NCBI GenBank assembly: GCA_030248215.1 | Contig: JASANG010003352.1 | Span: 1 to 64,000, forward strand | DNA: 64,000 bases | Source of the DNA: Enoplolaimus lenunculus | Taxonomy: Eukaryota; Nematoda; Enoplea; Enoplida; Thoracostomopsidae | Reading direction: 5' to 3' | Shown: one piece after another, positions 1 to 12,012 of the stretch | Layout: each line of letters opens with the position of its first letter | Position numbering within the stretch: position 1 is the stretch's first letter | The notes under the pieces: model-generated | Seen by the model: only the letters and a program-made list of their open reading frames with translations | Database searches by the model: none | What the model was told of the DNA's origin: nothing | Made by a program: the position numbers and the translations under genes

Positions 1-179
1 CTCAATCTTACGCTTAGGCTTAAACGTAGGCTTTAGCTTAATCTTAGGCGTAGGCTTAGGAATGCGCTCATTCTTGCGGTTAGGTTTAAACTTAGGCTTA
101 GACTAATAGGTTTAGGCTTAGGCTTAGGTTTAGGAATATGCTTGTAATACTGTTCCGCCTCTGTTCTTTTACATTGGCC
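1..179. mobile_element. TTAGGC-core hAT-like MITE, cut by window edge
   Basis: Right part of the commonest element: degenerate TTAGGC tract, then the conserved GGAATATGCTTGTAATACTG and the end TTTTACATTGGCC at 179. The left end lies outside the window. Confidence 0.75.
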
Positions 180-1811
180 TACAGTTTTCAATCGCGTTCG
201 TATCAATAGGTTACGATTCACAAAAGGTGCAATGCTCGTAAACCAGCGTTGTTGATTGATTATATTTTTCAACTATTTGGCTATAGAAAAGCACGTTTTT
301 TCAACGTCAGTTGAACGATATTTCAATATTTTCATATTTGAAATTGTACCCGAGGGCGAACGCGCAAATATCCTTCGAATCTCGAGTTGAAATCACACCG
401 TCGATTTAGCAACAAAAATTCAGAGTGCGCTTCAGATGAATCGTTTGAATCAGTGAACTTTCAACGCGACACGGCTTGGGGGGATACGTCCCCGCAACGC
501 CAAACCGGCTAAGTTCTTCAGTTCTTGTACTCTCATCCAGGCTTAGGTTTAGATATCAGAGTTTAGGCGTAGGCTTAGGTTCGTAACCGATTACACCTAA
601 GCCTACGCCTAATCTCAAGCCTTTGTCTTTTACCTAAGCCTACGCCTAATCTCAAGCCTTTGTCTTTTAACCTTTATCTAATGTTTTCAAGGGCATCCCT
701 ATGAGGATATTGGAGGGGGTTGGGGCGTGCTCTCATCGAGTTTGATTGGACGCTCGAAACTGATTAGATTTTTCGATCCATTCCAATTCTTTTAAAGATA
801 TCAACAATAAAGTTGAATCTGACATAGGTCCACGTAAGCACTGCAGGTAGAGTGAGTTATGTATACTGAAACAATCTTGAGTTACAATTTCAGGGGACCT
901 CAAAAATTATTAACCCCCCCCCCAAATGTAATTTTCAGCCTAAGCCTCAGCCGTAACTCTAAATGAGGCGAAATTTACCACAGTCGGACTCCTGTCTGTA
1001 TTGAATTTGACGTCAGCTACGCCACCCACACTTGAGTTGTTTTGTTTCTCGTGCTCGAACGTATCGAGTCCGATTCACAATATATACATATATACATACA
1101 TACATATATGTTGTTTGTTTTCAAAATAGAAAAAACAACAATAATGCATTGTCTGTGAAAACTAAAACACGTCCTATACACATACAGGGTCGTACCGAGT
1201 TGGGAGGACACGGAGGGCGGCCCCCACCAACCGATGTTCGTGGTATGTAAAGGGCACCGCGCTGTTGACCCATCGTTAAGGGTTCGCTATTTTTTGAAAA
1301 TTCTTATTTTTAGTCGATTTCTTGGAGCCACCCCTGACAAATTTAAATTTTTCGATACGCCAAAATATATACATGTATATACTTATACTTTAGTATTTTT
1401 TGTTGTGTTTAACTGTAATAATGTGTATAGAGCATATTACAATCAAGCGATATTACAAGTGTTTAGTTTCAGTCTAAAATCAACGTTTCCGACTCACGTT
1501 TACTGTCAGGGGCGGCTCGTGTTCTCGCAGGATTGCAATTGATTTCGTTTCAGAGTAAATTTTGAAAATCGGACCATTTTTGGACAACCTCCGACCCTGA
1601 GGCGATTACAGGCTCGTAGACAGCTCACCTTGCTAGGGGGGACTGAAAATTTTGCAAGGAGCCACGATCTCCTCCGACGATTTTGAAGAAACTTTTCAAC
1701 TGGAATTGAATTCAAAGCTTAAACATATAAAACATTAAACGCAACCGGTGTGACTGTCAACTTAAGCCAAAATTGTAACGATGCCAAAGAATCTGATTGG
1801 TTCAAAGCGTG
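180..1811. other. Intergenic stretch without a recognised gene
   Basis: No coding exon recognised. It holds a TTAGGC-like tract at 538–680 in which a segment of about 37 bases beginning ACCTAAGCCTACGCC is repeated directly twice, a short ATACATA run near 1080–1110, and a piece of the TAGCCA-ended repeat at about 1609–1675. Confidence 0.5.
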
Positions 1812-2004
1812 GGCCAATGTAAACAACAGGGGCGGAACAGTATTTTATAAGCATATTCCTAAGCCTAAGCGCAAAAATGAGTTTATTCATAAGCATAAGC
1901 CTAAGCCTTAAGCCTAAGCCTAACCAAGAAATTTAGTTAAAGCTTAAACTGACTCTATTACAGTCCCTTCGGAAAACGAGACGGCCCTCTTCTATACATG
2001 GGCC
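1812..2004 (-). mobile_element. TTAGGC-core hAT-like MITE
   Basis: Both ends present: GGCCAATGTAAACAACAGGG on the left and CTATACATGGGCC on the right, with CCTAAG-type repeats between. Orientation is reverse relative to the copy at 59244. Confidence 0.75.
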
Positions 2005-2011
2005 AAAGCGT

Positions 2012-2147
2012 GTCGGCTACTTGTTCTGAAAACAACGCGTAGACCCCCTAGAAATGGGTCAAACTTGCTTGTAAATCATCGAAAACCACTGTACACCCCT
2101 CCTTAAAATTGTCCAGCCCCAAAATAGCAAGGTGAGCTGGCTACGGG
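2012..2147. repeat. TAGCCA-ended dispersed repeat
   Basis: Ends with AGCAAGGTGAGCTGGCTACG and contains CTTGTAAATCATCGAAAACC, both shared with copies near 3167–3297, 33473–33600, 38277–38440, 41391–41750, 58060–58210, 58860–59050 and 60890–61035. Left and right ends are inverted copies of each other (GTAGCCA/TGGCTAC). Confidence 0.6.
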
Positions 2148-2411
2148 TTGGTGTTGCACTAAGGAGACCAAGTGTAGAACAGATCCTGATTATAGTATGG
2201 ACTACGGATGTTTAGGCCGAGATTTAGGCTTAAGCCGAACACAAGTAGCACTTAGACATTCGCTTAGACTTAGACTTATTGTTTAGACTTAAAGCCTAAA
2301 CGTTGGCCTAAGTTTAATCTCGGTCTAAGCCTAATCGAGTGCGTAAGGCCTAGGTAAGTAAAGGCTAAATTTAGGTTCGTCTAGCATCGCGGAATATATA
2401 CAACAAAGGTA

Positions 2412-2619
2412 CACTGCAAAAAATTGTGAGTCAAATTGACGCTCTTCAAAACAAGCGCTACAGGACTACACAAACAGAGACAAACTCGACTTCGCCAGAG
2501 TCACACGCGCTACTCAGTGAGTTGAATTTGAAACTGGCGCAGTCGAATGTAACTCCGTTTGCATAGTCCCGTAGAGCCTTTTCAGAGAAAGTCAATTTGA
2601 CTCACCATTTTTTGCAGTG
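2412..2619. mobile_element. CACTGC-ended MITE with TA target site
   Basis: Inverted ends CACTGCAAAAAAT and GTGAGTCAAATTGAC face each other, flanked by TA on both sides. Three other copies lie at 14316–14513, 32679–32868 and 54781–54980. TA duplication points to a Tc1/mariner-type parent. Confidence 0.8.
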
Positions 2620-2902
2620 TATAACTGATGTTTGTTTCTTTGGGGTTTTCAAAATTAAAATAATTGTCTTTTAAAAATGCCTCAAAGTATCTTGTTTATG
2701 CTAAACTAAGCCTAAAATATCAGATTTTTTGCTGTGTTCTTAAATTAATAGCTTATATCATAATTTATGCTAATGTAATGAGATTCAACACAACTAAACT
2801 TGACAGTTTGACCAGCGAAATTATATCCGGTTCCGTTTCCGAAACTAAACAGTCATGAAGCCAGCCACGATGATTTCTGAAGACGACAATGGTACGTTTT
2901 TG

Positions 2903-3081
2903 GGCCCATGTAAAGATCAGGGGTTGAACGGTTTTCTGCCGGACTGCAATAGTGAAGCGATACGCTTTGGACATAATGTTTAGTTAGGTTTAGGCTAAAG
3001 GTATAACCCCATTCTGACGGTTAGGTGTAGGCTTAGGAATATGTTTATACTACTGTTGCGGCTTTGTTCTGTACATCGGCT
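2903..3081 (+). mobile_element. TTAGGC-core hAT-like MITE
   Basis: Starts GGCCCATGTAAAGATCAGGG and ends near GTACATCGGC; the core is short and degenerate. Confidence 0.7.
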
Positions 3082-3166
3082 ATAGTTTGTATAGTTTTAG
3101 AGCCTGTTCCGGGGTCTGCATAAAATCTGGCTGTACTTAATAAATATCTTCATTTATATTTGCGGG

Positions 3167-3297
3167 GTTGTAGCCATGGAAGAATGTTGACCCCCTCCAT
3201 AAACACTATCATCCCAGCTTTTATTTCATCGAAAACCCTAGTATGCGACTCCTGAAAATTTTTTCGCCTGCCCTATAGCAAGATGAGCTGGCTACAG
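3167..3297. repeat. TAGCCA-ended repeat overlapping the transporter 1 start
   Basis: Begins TTGTAGCCATG and ends ATGAGCTGGCTACAG, with TTTCATCGAAAACCCTAGTA inside. It covers ATG 3283 of transporter copy 1. Confidence 0.6.
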
Positions 3298-6200
3298 ACC
3301 AATCTATTTGCTGTTTTAGCTACTGATTCACACAAACTTATCGAAGACGAACCGCAGCCAGTGTTGAGTTTCGAGCATGAGTCATCCAAACATTTCGAAG
3401 ATGAGTTCGAAACTTTCAGTTGGATCTATGCAGCGTTTATTATTATTAATTCATTTGTTGGCGGCGGTATTATAGCGATGCCGGCGGCGATCGCAAAGGC
3501 TGGCGGCGTCTTTGGCGGAAGCTTTGTTATAGTTTGTGTCAGTGGCGTTGCGATCATTAGTATGTATGCTGTCGGATACTGGACGCAACAGATTGAACCA
3601 GGACGGGATGTGTAGGTTTTCGCCAAGGCGATACGTACCACGGATGGTCCATGTAAAGATCAGGGGCGGAACGGTTTTCCGTGGGACTGCAATAGAGTAC
3701 ACTTAAGCTTTAGACTAATATTTTGCTTGGCTTAGGCTTAGATTTACGCTTAGACTTAGCAATAAAATCATTCTTTACGCTTTAGGTTTAGGCTTAGAAA
3801 TATGCTTATAATACTGTTCAACCCTTGTTCTTTACATTGGCCGCAGGGGACAACAGCAAATTTTGTATTAAGATTTAGTACTAAAATTGCGTTTGGCTTT
3901 TTGCTCGTAAACTTTGCTACACTATTATATACCACATCTCGCCAGATATTTGTCGATCTGGCACTCTTGTGAAGAAATCGAAAAGTTTAGACTGAGGGGG
4001 TGACACGTTAATAGTTGCAAAACTGTGAAAGTAAATCGTTTGTGCGTAAATTAGTTTGTCTCAGGTAATATTAACGGAATTTTTTCAAACTTATTGCAGA
4101 GGGACGTTTGAAAGAGGTCGTGAGAAATTATGAAATTATCCGTTTCTCACATAGAGTGTACTATGAGCAACTAATATTCAAACTGTGTACGCAAAAAGCA
4201 TACACAATGCGTAGTATAATAGTCGAGAATTGATGGCAGTGGTGTATCAAACTTCTTGCCCATGTAAAAGATCAAGGGCGGAACGTTTTTCTGTGGGACT
4301 AGAATAGAGTAAGCTTAAGGTTTAGACTAATTTTTTGCCTGGCTTAGACGTAGGAATAAACTTATTCTTACGCTTTGGCTTAGGCTTAGGCGTACGCTTA
4401 CGCTTAGGCTTACGCTTAGGGTTAGGAGTATGCTTATAATACTGTTCCACCCCTGTTTTTTACATTGGCCGAACTTCTAATACCACGTTGAATCAGGTCT
4501 CAGGTATAAACCAATGAAAAATATTCACGTGAGAAAGGGTTTAGTGATATTTAAAATTTTTCAAAATTGAAACTGAGGGTGGGGGCCAGTTGGTTAGGTT
4601 GAATTACCGGACAAACCCATCTTAGGGTCAGGCTTAATTGATTTCAGCTCCTATGGTGAATTGTGCAAATTTTGTTTCGGTGACATGTTTGGCCTGTTTA
4701 CAAGTATCATTCTCGCCGTCGCATGTATTGCAAATGATACGGCTTACATCAAAGCAATTTGTAAGTATTTTTCGACCAAAATTCAACCACGACTGTTGAC
4801 TGCGCCCCGTTGGTTGTACACGAGGCAGGGTTCCAACAGGAACTAAATTTTAGGCAGGGTTCCAACAGGAACTAAATTTTGTCGGAACAGGAACAGGGAC
4901 AGAAATTGAATTTTTTTGCAGGAACCAGAACAAGAACACGAACCGCAATTGGAAATCGTTTTCATCACTGATTTACTTTTGGGCTTTTTAGAAAACCTGT
5001 CAAAAAATGGGTTATGCAACTTTTCGGCTATTTCATTGTCAAGTTTGTGACAACACAACAGAAACAGTTTATTAACAAAATTGAGGTAAATTCGAAAAAC
5101 AATCATGTCGAAATAACATTTTTTTTAAAGACGAAGTTTCCAATATTTAAACGATTAGACATAATTTGCCACAAAACCGTAAACATTTTGGTTCCTGTAT
5201 TTTTGAATGCAGGAACAGAAACAGGAATTGAATTTTTGCAGGAGTCTCGGCCGGAACAGGAATTCCGGTTGAACCCTGACACGAGCCTAAAAATTTGAAC
5301 TGGCCAATAAGATTTGACCAAAGTTTTTTGACACATCACACGAGAAATAATTTACAATTTTAGTTTGTACCACATAAGCCTTTCACTACAAAAAATATAC
5401 GACTTACAACGGATCATAGATAGTTTGTCTCATGTAAAGATCAGAGGCCAAACGTTTTTCTACACAACTGTCATAGAGTAAGCTTAAACTTTAGACTATT
5501 TTTTTGCTTAAGCTTTGGTGTAAACTATGAAATTTCGGATTACAAGTTGTCGGTCGACGAATTGTCGTGATACCATTTTTTTCAGTCGGTTTTATCAAAG
5601 TGACCGTTGCTGCAATTGACGACGAACTGCTCAACGACCATCCGTCTCTTGTTCACTGGCTGACTGTTGTGTTCTTCTTTGTTGTCATTTTACCCATGTG
5701 TCTTGTTGGTCATGTCGGAAAATTGAAGCAGGTACGTATGATGAGTCTAAATTAAACTTAGAACGGGGGGCTCGAGCCTAAAATTTCGAAGGAGTCCATT
5801 CCAAAGTATCATGCTCTTTTATCTTTTCCGCGCTAAATGCGTAGAACAGGGCCGTAACAGTAGTACCAGCATATTTCTAAGCCTAAACCATAGCGTAGCA
5901 ATGAACTTTTACCTAAGCGTAAGCAGACAAATTAGTCTAAAGCTTAAGCTTAATTTATTGTAGTCCCGCAGAAAAACGATCCGCTCTTGATCTTTATATG
6001 TGCCAAATCTTAGCTGTAAATATACAGTTAGTGCAAAGGATGTACGCGAAATACATAATACACAATGCGCAGTGTTTAACAAATTAGCCAAAACGCAGTA
6101 ATCAGTCTCTAGAAGACGTAACCTCATTTAGTAACGCTAGGATCGTTGATATCCTTCAGTTCTCTGGATTCGAATCCGGCGCAGTTTAAAATAAAATGTC

Positions 6201-8290
6201 AGACGAAATAAAACATATTCGTCAGTATACAACCGGAGGTCTGCCTCCGGCTCCGGCTGCGGCAGAAAATCGGCCTCCGGCTTCGGCTCCGGTAGAATTT
6301 TTGCCGAAGGTTCCGCGGCAATTTTGGTAGTAAAATTTTTGCATAATATTGCAAAATTTATCTGTTTAGCGCGTTTCGTTTTACTTTTGTCACAATTTTC
6401 AGCAAAGTATTTGCGAAATTTCGCACACGAAATTAACGTAAAATCGAACAACTTCACATCATATTGCAGGTATTGGCTAAAATTAAACTAATTAACCATC
6501 ATTTTTACTACCAAATTTCGCCTCACCTCCAGCTTCACCTCCGGCTCGAGCTCCGGTAAGTTTCGTCGACCACCGGCTTCGGTATTTTTCACCTCTGGTT
6601 GCACCCTGATATTCATGTTATACACATACACATATATATAACAAATCTGCTTCAGGTTAGCACTGTGATATCATTTTGCATTCTATACTTGGTCGCCTTA
6701 TCGTTACGATTCTATGTAATGGGCCAAAATTCAGCAATTAACCATAATTCAACGGCTCAATTGACAACTAATGACATAGCTAATCTTGAACACCGACCGT
6801 GGGAACCGATTATGATTGCTGAATCTTTGCCAGTCATATGCTTCGCGTTCGCTGGTATGACAATGGGGTCACATGTATTTTCGCGAATCAAGCCATATGG
6901 AGTTCGTACTATGACTAAGGTGAGTTGATTTTCGAATTTGATTAATTATTAATTTCAATGAATTTATGATTTCAAACAATGACAATTGCCGACTACCGCT
7001 CTGATTAAACTCATTAGAGATATCGTCAAATATAAGCTTAGTATTTCTAAGCTTAAGCGTAAAAATAGTTCTGTATCTAAAGCTAAGCCTAGAAACCTAA
7101 GCCAAAATTCAATCTAAACATTAAGTTTACTCTATTGCAGTCTCGCACAAAAAGAGCCCGCTCATGATCTATTAATGGGCACAAATTCGTAAGTATCTTG
7201 TACCCATGTAAATAATCAGGGGCGGTTTTTCTGCGAGACTGCAATAAAGTATGCTTAAGCTTTAGAATAATTTTTTGCTTAGACTTGGGCTTAAGTCTAG
7301 GCTTAGATATTAACTTATTCTGACGCTTAAGCTTAGGAATATGTTTATACTCCTGTTATGGCCCTGCGCTACCCTGTATAAATTCCAGTGAGTTGATTTT
7401 AACTCAGTATGAGTTGAATCACTCAATCTGAGTTAGGACTTGCAGAACTCAGAATTCTAAGTCAGTAAAACCCAGTCTGAGTCAAATTAGTCAACTTACG
7501 CGGAATCAACTTAACTCAGAGTAAGAATCAGTTCAACTTATAGAGTGAGTTAATGTAAACTGTTATTAACTCAGAAATAACTAACTCTCTAGCTGAGTTG
7601 TTTTATCAATTCATTGGAATTTACAGTGTATACTCTGGCGGTATCATGAAACAATAGCAAATATGTTATCTGTTATCATTTCAGACCCTGATGGTTTCGA
7701 TCCCCGTGACAACGTTATGCTATTTACTAGTCGGTTTATCGCTCTACGTAACATATTCAACTTCAATTCAGTCGAACTTATTCGAATCGTTGCCTCCGTC
7801 AGATATATTCGTTATCATCGGAGTCGTCGTGTACACAGCTAAACTATCGTTCGAATTTCCGCTATTCTTTCTCGTCGCCAAAGTTTCCATCATTGATATT
7901 ATTAACCGGATACTGGACAGTTCCGGTCGTCCACAATTAAGTTTCCGATACGAAATGCGGATACGCACGGGAATTACGTTAATTTTAAGCCCTGCGCTGC
8001 TGATAGCTGCGTTGTTAGTTAATGATTTATATATTGCTATATCGTTTAGTGGGTTACTGTGGCTAATTGTAGCGTTTATAATTCCGCCGACATTTTTTCT
8101 TAAATTTGTCGCCGAACACTATCAAGTGCAACCGGATATTCCGGATGCGAAAACATATAAAAACGGAATTTACTTCCGGGTTCTGACAGCCGCAGCAGGT
8201 ACGGTGTGGCTAGCAGTGACAGTGTATGTTTTTTCGTTGACAGCTGCTCAAATGATTGTAACTAATTTTGTTGTTAAGCAAAATTTGTGA
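3283..8290 (+). CDS. AAAP-family amino acid transporter, copy 1 (five exons)
   Basis: Likely multi-pass amino acid/proton or sodium symporter of the SLC32/36/38-like AAAP family. Exons: 3283 or 3320–3611, 4648–4760, 5586–5731, 6656–6919, 7685–8290 (stop TGA); all introns are GT–AG with phases 2, 1, 0, 0. From 3283 the product would be 485 residues, a normal length for the family. The first membrane segment reads FIIINSFVGGGIIAMPAA, the glycine-rich signature of TM1 in this family. Exon 5 carries several hydrophobic segments up to the C-terminus. ATG 3283 lies inside the right end of a dispersed repeat (3167–3297), so it may not be the true start. Acceptors at 3297 or 3319 could join an upstream exon that I did not find. 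Exon-by-exon similarity to the copy at 16–23.4 kb supports every exon. The substrate cannot be read from sequence. ATTAAA at 8300 is a possible poly(A) signal. Confidence 0.82.
3646..3842 (+). mobile_element. TTAGGC-core hAT-like MITE in intron 1 of transporter 1
   Basis: Ends GGTCCATGTAAAGATCAGGG and CTTTACATTGGCC; TTAGGC-like core. It lies 34 bases after the exon 1 donor. Confidence 0.8.
4257..4470 (+). mobile_element. TTAGGC-core hAT-like MITE with 7/8 target duplication
   Basis: Inside transporter 1 intron 1. Flanks AAACTTCT (4249–4256) and GAACTTCT (4471–4478) are a near-perfect 8-bp duplication. Confidence 0.85.
4826..5280. mobile_element. CAGGGTTCCAACAGGAA-ended element
   Basis: Left end CAGGGTTCCAACAGGAAC, tandemly doubled at 4826–4880; right end GGTTGAACCCTG is its inverse. 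The interior is rich in GGAAC runs. A related copy lies at about 31215–31640. It sits in intron 2 of transporter 1. Confidence 0.65.
5428..5575. mobile_element. Truncated TTAGGC MITE followed by the GTCGACGAATTGTC-type end
   Basis: 5428–5530 is the left half of a TTAGGC-core MITE (CTCATGTAAAGATCAGAGGC). 5540–5575 carries ACAAGTTGTCGGTCGACGAA, the right end of another small family (13785–14182, 43428–43720). That end stops about ten bases before the acceptor of transporter 1 exon 3. Confidence 0.55.
5838..6006 (-). mobile_element. TTAGGC-core MITE (reverse)
   Basis: GAACAGGGCCGTAACAGTAG at the left and GATCTTTATATG at the right, CCTAAG tract between. It lies in transporter 1 intron 3. Confidence 0.65.
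6223..6608. mobile_element. CAGGGTGCAACCGGA-family element
   Basis: Left end ACAACCGGAGGTC and right end CTGGTTGCACCCTG are inverted copies. The interior has CCGGCT/CCTCCGG runs at both flanks. It lies in transporter 1 intron 3 and ends 47 bases before exon 4. Confidence 0.65.
7034..7180 (-). mobile_element. TTAGGC-core MITE fragment (reverse)
   Basis: Contains CTCTATTGCAGTCTCGCAC and ends ATTAATGGGC, diagnostic for this family; the left end is missing. Confidence 0.55.
7201..7370 (+). mobile_element. TTAGGC-core MITE
   Basis: Begins ACCCATGTAAATAATCAGGG; the right end is damaged near CTGTTATGGCCCTG. The next element (7372) abuts it. Confidence 0.6.
7372..7628. mobile_element. CACTGTAAATTTC-type palindromic MITE
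   Basis: Left end CCTGTATAAATTCCAGTGAG, right end GGAATTTACAGTG; the interior is dense in AACTCA/TGAGTT. Three relatives sit in consecutive introns of the nicotinic receptor gene (36746, 37424, 38788). Confidence 0.75.
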
Positions 8291-8458
8291 AATCTGTATA
8301 TTAAAAGGTGTAACGCTCCACATACGTATTTTGGGCACCGTTCGAGCACAAGTAAATATTGTTTTTAACAACATTTAACAGATCGTTCTACAAAACAATT
8401 AGTACATATAAATTTATTGATAGTTTAATTCTGTAAGCTTAAAACAAATGCCTTCTTG

Positions 8459-8567
8459 CATATAGCACAGAGTAAGCTTAAGCTTTAGATTAATTTTTTT
8501 GCTTAGGCTTAGGCTTAGAGATTGACTTATACTACTGTTACGGTCCTGTTCTATCCACTGGTCGTTT
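8459..8567 (+). mobile_element. TTAGGC-core MITE fragment
   Basis: AGAGTAAGCTTAAGCTTTAG followed by a TTAGGC tract and the TACTACTGTTACGG...CTGGTC end. The left inverted repeat is lost. Confidence 0.55.
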
Positions 8568-9051
8568 TTAGGCATATTCAGCGTACCATAAACTACTCTA
8601 GGGACGAAAGGTTTCATTGGAGTTCAGCGCATTCCATCACCCTCCAGAACCACATATAGGCCATTCAGAGAGCTGTCTTCAAGGTATTCGTTCGTATTTG
8701 GAACCTATAATCACCAGATACCGGTTTCGTTCATTTAATGAAAAGTGGACAGCGGTCAGTCCATTGACCAGAATATATTATTTGTCATAAAACGCAACGC
8801 GTGCTGAGTACATTCTTTTTCTGTTAAATTGGTTAAACTTAAATCTTTTAACCATTGGCGTACCAAATATGTAAGGGGCTTTATCCAAAGCGTATCTGGG
8901 TGGAAGTTTACCAGTTGCATCAAAATGGTAATACAAAAATTAATAAAAGAACGTAAGTACAGCAAAGTTTTCAAATTCAACAGCGGTTTTAACTGCGAAA
9001 CTCTAAGCCTATTGTAAACCCAAGCCTAACAACGAGCATTTGAGATGCCAG

Positions 9052-9227
9052 ACGATTAAAAGATCAGGGGTGGAACATATTCCTGCGGGATTGCTATAGA
9101 GTAAGCTTTAGGTTTAGAGTTATTTCTTGTTTAGGCTTATGTATAGACTCGTTGCGTACGCTTAGGCTAATGCTTGGGCTTAGGAATATGCTTATACTAC
9201 TGTTACGGCCCTGTTCTATACGTTGCT
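9052..9227 (+). mobile_element. TTAGGC-core MITE
   Basis: AAAAGATCAGGGGTGGAAC at the left and CCCTGTTCTATACG at the right, TTAGGC tract between. Confidence 0.65.
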
Positions 9228-10564
9228 CGAGAGGCCAAATGCACAAACGTAAAGAAATACTAAGAATGCACCTAAGCCCACATGCACGCCTAAGCCAAAC
9301 AGTGGCGGATCCAGGATTTCAAAATGGGGGGGCCAAAATTTCACAGATAATAAACTTATTTTTGACCCATACTGTAGTGACCCAGATAAGAGGGGGGTTC
9401 CCATTTTGAGTCCCAATTAATAGGAGTGTGCATTCCTAATAAGAGTCCGTAAGCGCATGGAGTCCTTAAACTCTTGTTAGAGTCCATCAATGTCTATTAT
9501 CCCTAATTGTAGCGCATAAATGACTCCAGGGCCAAGAAACTTTAAAGCGTGCTTATACTATTGTGTATAAAACAGAGAAATAAACAGCGTAGAACAGCAA
9601 TTGACACTATATAATTTTTGTCGAGATGCTGTTGAGGGGGCCACGGCCGAGGTGGCCCCCCCGTGGATCCACCATTGAAGCCAAGCCTAAGTGTGAATCG
9701 TAACCTAATCCCTAATCAAACCCGAATCCTAAGCGTACGACCAAATTCTACAACGAGTGACTGTATTCTCAAATGCGTATAGCACCTATCGTCTGTTATA
9801 TACTGCTGATAGCGGTATGTTTTCAAACAGTCGAACCCATACAATTGTAAGTCTTAAAATTGGTACAGAAGCAGAGCAAATCAAATGCGAAAAATGTGCT
9901 ATATTTACACTATTTACCCGGTTTGAATGCTACAGGACCTATATGTTACGAATATGGTTTAGATTTGGCATTAGTTAAACATCATTGGATCATACTATCA
10001 TGTCATTTGTCGACGCCTGTGTGAAACGGGACTAAGATTGGTGCTAGCGCCGTTAACAAGAGTATAAGCGTATTGTTTAGCGTATTAAGCTACTAAGCGT
10101 AAAAATGAGCTTATACTTAAGTTATGAGTCTAAAAGCCCAAGCCTAAGCAAAAAATAGTCTAAAGCTTTACTCTATTGCAGTTCAGTAGAAAAACGTTCC
10201 TCGCCTGATCTTTACTTCTAATACCTAAGCTACTGGTTTATATGACCATAAGTCGCTTTATCAGAATCCATAGCTAAAACTCGTACACTGCTTTTAGTAG
10301 TTACACGACAAGCAAACCTAATCATATAGTTCACTGTCCTGGTTCAAATCAGATGTGTAAATGGGTAAAGATTTTTTAACTGGTTCGCGCTTTGACTGCT
10401 CAAATTTTATTTTTTACCCGCGGGTATACTTGACTCAAAATTGGTTTACTCACTACTCACCCTTACCAACGCTTAATTTTTCTTTTGAGTTCAGAAAAAT
10501 TTGCCTACTTTTCCAGTATATTGCCGCTTTGATCTCGGTTTGCGAGTCGAAATGTTCTTAGTGG

Positions 10565-10920
10565 CAGGGTGCAACCGGAGACAGCGTGTAAACGAACGGA
10601 TATTGAAGTATAAAAGTTTCAAAAATGTTTTATTTTACTGCCAACACAATTGAGGCGCGCATATATTCATCGGTTTGGCAAAAATACTAAAGTAAAAAAT
10701 AGCGGACGCATCGAAATTTTTAAGATTTTGGATAATTTCGTGATGTTTATTTCATTTCAAACAAATGCAGCATATTTGTAAAAAATTACGAGTTTATATT
10801 CGTGATTAATAATTAACTTTGAACGTAAAAATAACAAAATGTCCGTTATTTCTCTAAACAAAAGTGGAAACCGAAACCGATTTTTACCATAAACGGGAAC
10901 GGATATCCGGCTACACCCTG
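10565..10920. mobile_element. CAGGGTGCAACCGGA-family element
   Basis: Left CAGGGTGCAACCGGAG, right TATCCGGCTACACCCTG. A related, less clear copy occupies about 57594–57923. Confidence 0.7.
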
Positions 10921-11250
10921 ACCGGACGTGACAAATATCCAGCTGAAAGGTCAGTAAGTTTTGCCGGAACTCATAATGAAAGATGAGATATACTCGCGGA
11001 GTTACGTCCAAATTATGAGTTGCAAAAATTTTTCTGCTGTGTTGTCTAAAGTGTAAAAGTGTTTTAAAAGTTTTTTTAAAATCTTCGCAAGCAAAACTTC
11101 AAAAATTTCCGTATTGCTGAAAACATTTATATGGCATAAATCCTACTATAAGAAAATTCGACGGTGTTAACGTGTATACTAAAATCTATTTTCCGAAACA
11201 GAAAATTGTTTGAGCATTTTTCACAAAAACTATCGAGACTTGAAAGTTTA

Positions 11251-11422
11251 GCCAATGTTACTTTGAGCGGCGTAACAGTAGGTTAAGCGTATTCCTAAGC
11301 CTAAGCCTAAGTGTTGCAAAAATATGTTCTTAAGCGTTAGCAAAAAAATGTAATCTAGAATGTAAACCTACTCTTTTATAGACCCACCAGAAACCTGGAA
11401 GCCCCTTAAAGTAACATGGACC
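11251..11422 (-). mobile_element. TTAGGC-core hAT-like MITE, TTACTTTAAGGGGCG subtype (reverse)
   Basis: GCCAATGTTACTTTGAGCGG left end; ACCAGAAACCTGG and CCTTAAAGTAACATGG right end. This subtype keeps a TCTATAAAAGAG block next to its left end, here as CTCTTTTATAGACCCACCAG. Confidence 0.75.
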
Positions 11423-11567
11423 GAAAGTTTTATAATCTTGGATCGGAGGACGAAAAAAGGTTTAGTGCGTTTGAACCAAATGGAATATCACATTTCAGCG
11501 GCTTCGCATTACTCTTTATCGCTGTCCTTGGAAGTTACAAACTACTGCATGAACGACACAACATTTA

Positions 11568-11746
11568 GGGTTGCGCTATACTTGACGTCTGTCGCAGTCC
11601 GTTTCCTGTACGGTGCCATCCATCGCCGTCCGTAACCGGACGTTATCGTACGTGCTATATGGGTGACAGTCGACGGCAGACGGTACCATGCGGGTGACGG
11701 ACGGCGCCGGGCGGCGCCGCACCTCAAAAAAGTACAGCGCAACCCT
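11568..11746. mobile_element. Harbinger-like MITE (GGGTTGCGCTATA ends) with TTA duplication
   Basis: Inverted ends GGGTTGCGCTATACTT and AAGTACAGCGCAACCC; TTA on both sides (11565–11567, 11747–11749). The interior has GCCGTCCG runs and hairpins. A small unexpanded member of the family. Confidence 0.8.
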
Positions 11747-11803
11747 TATAAAATACGAAAAATGTCTGTACTTAAATTGCCGAAACATTCAGTAAAAATT
11801 CTA

Positions 11804-11864
11804 CAGGGTTCGATAATTCGATATTTTTGCCAGAGTCATAGGCAGACATCCGGGTTGTACCCTG
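11804..11864. repeat. Very short CAGGGT...ACCCTG element
   Basis: CAGGGTTCGATAATTCG to ATCCGGGTTGTACCCTG; a deletion derivative of the CAGGGTGCAACCGGA family, about 61 bases. Confidence 0.5.
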
Positions 11865-11886
11865 ACACCGGCCCATTTTACTTTTA

Positions 11887-12012
11887 GGGCCATCCAGGTT
11901 TCTGGTGAGTCTGTAACAGACGAGACTTACATTCTAGACTACATTTTTTGCTTAGGTTTAGGCTTAGGAATACGCTTAATCTACTGTTACGGCCCTAAAA
12001 GTTACATTGGCC
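11887..12012 (+). mobile_element. TTAGGC-core hAT-like MITE, TTACTTTAAGG subtype
   Basis: GGGCCATCCAGGTTTCTGG at the left, TTACATTGGCC at the right. The copy at 11251–11422 points the other way, so the pair brackets the Harbinger-like element in between. Confidence 0.65.
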
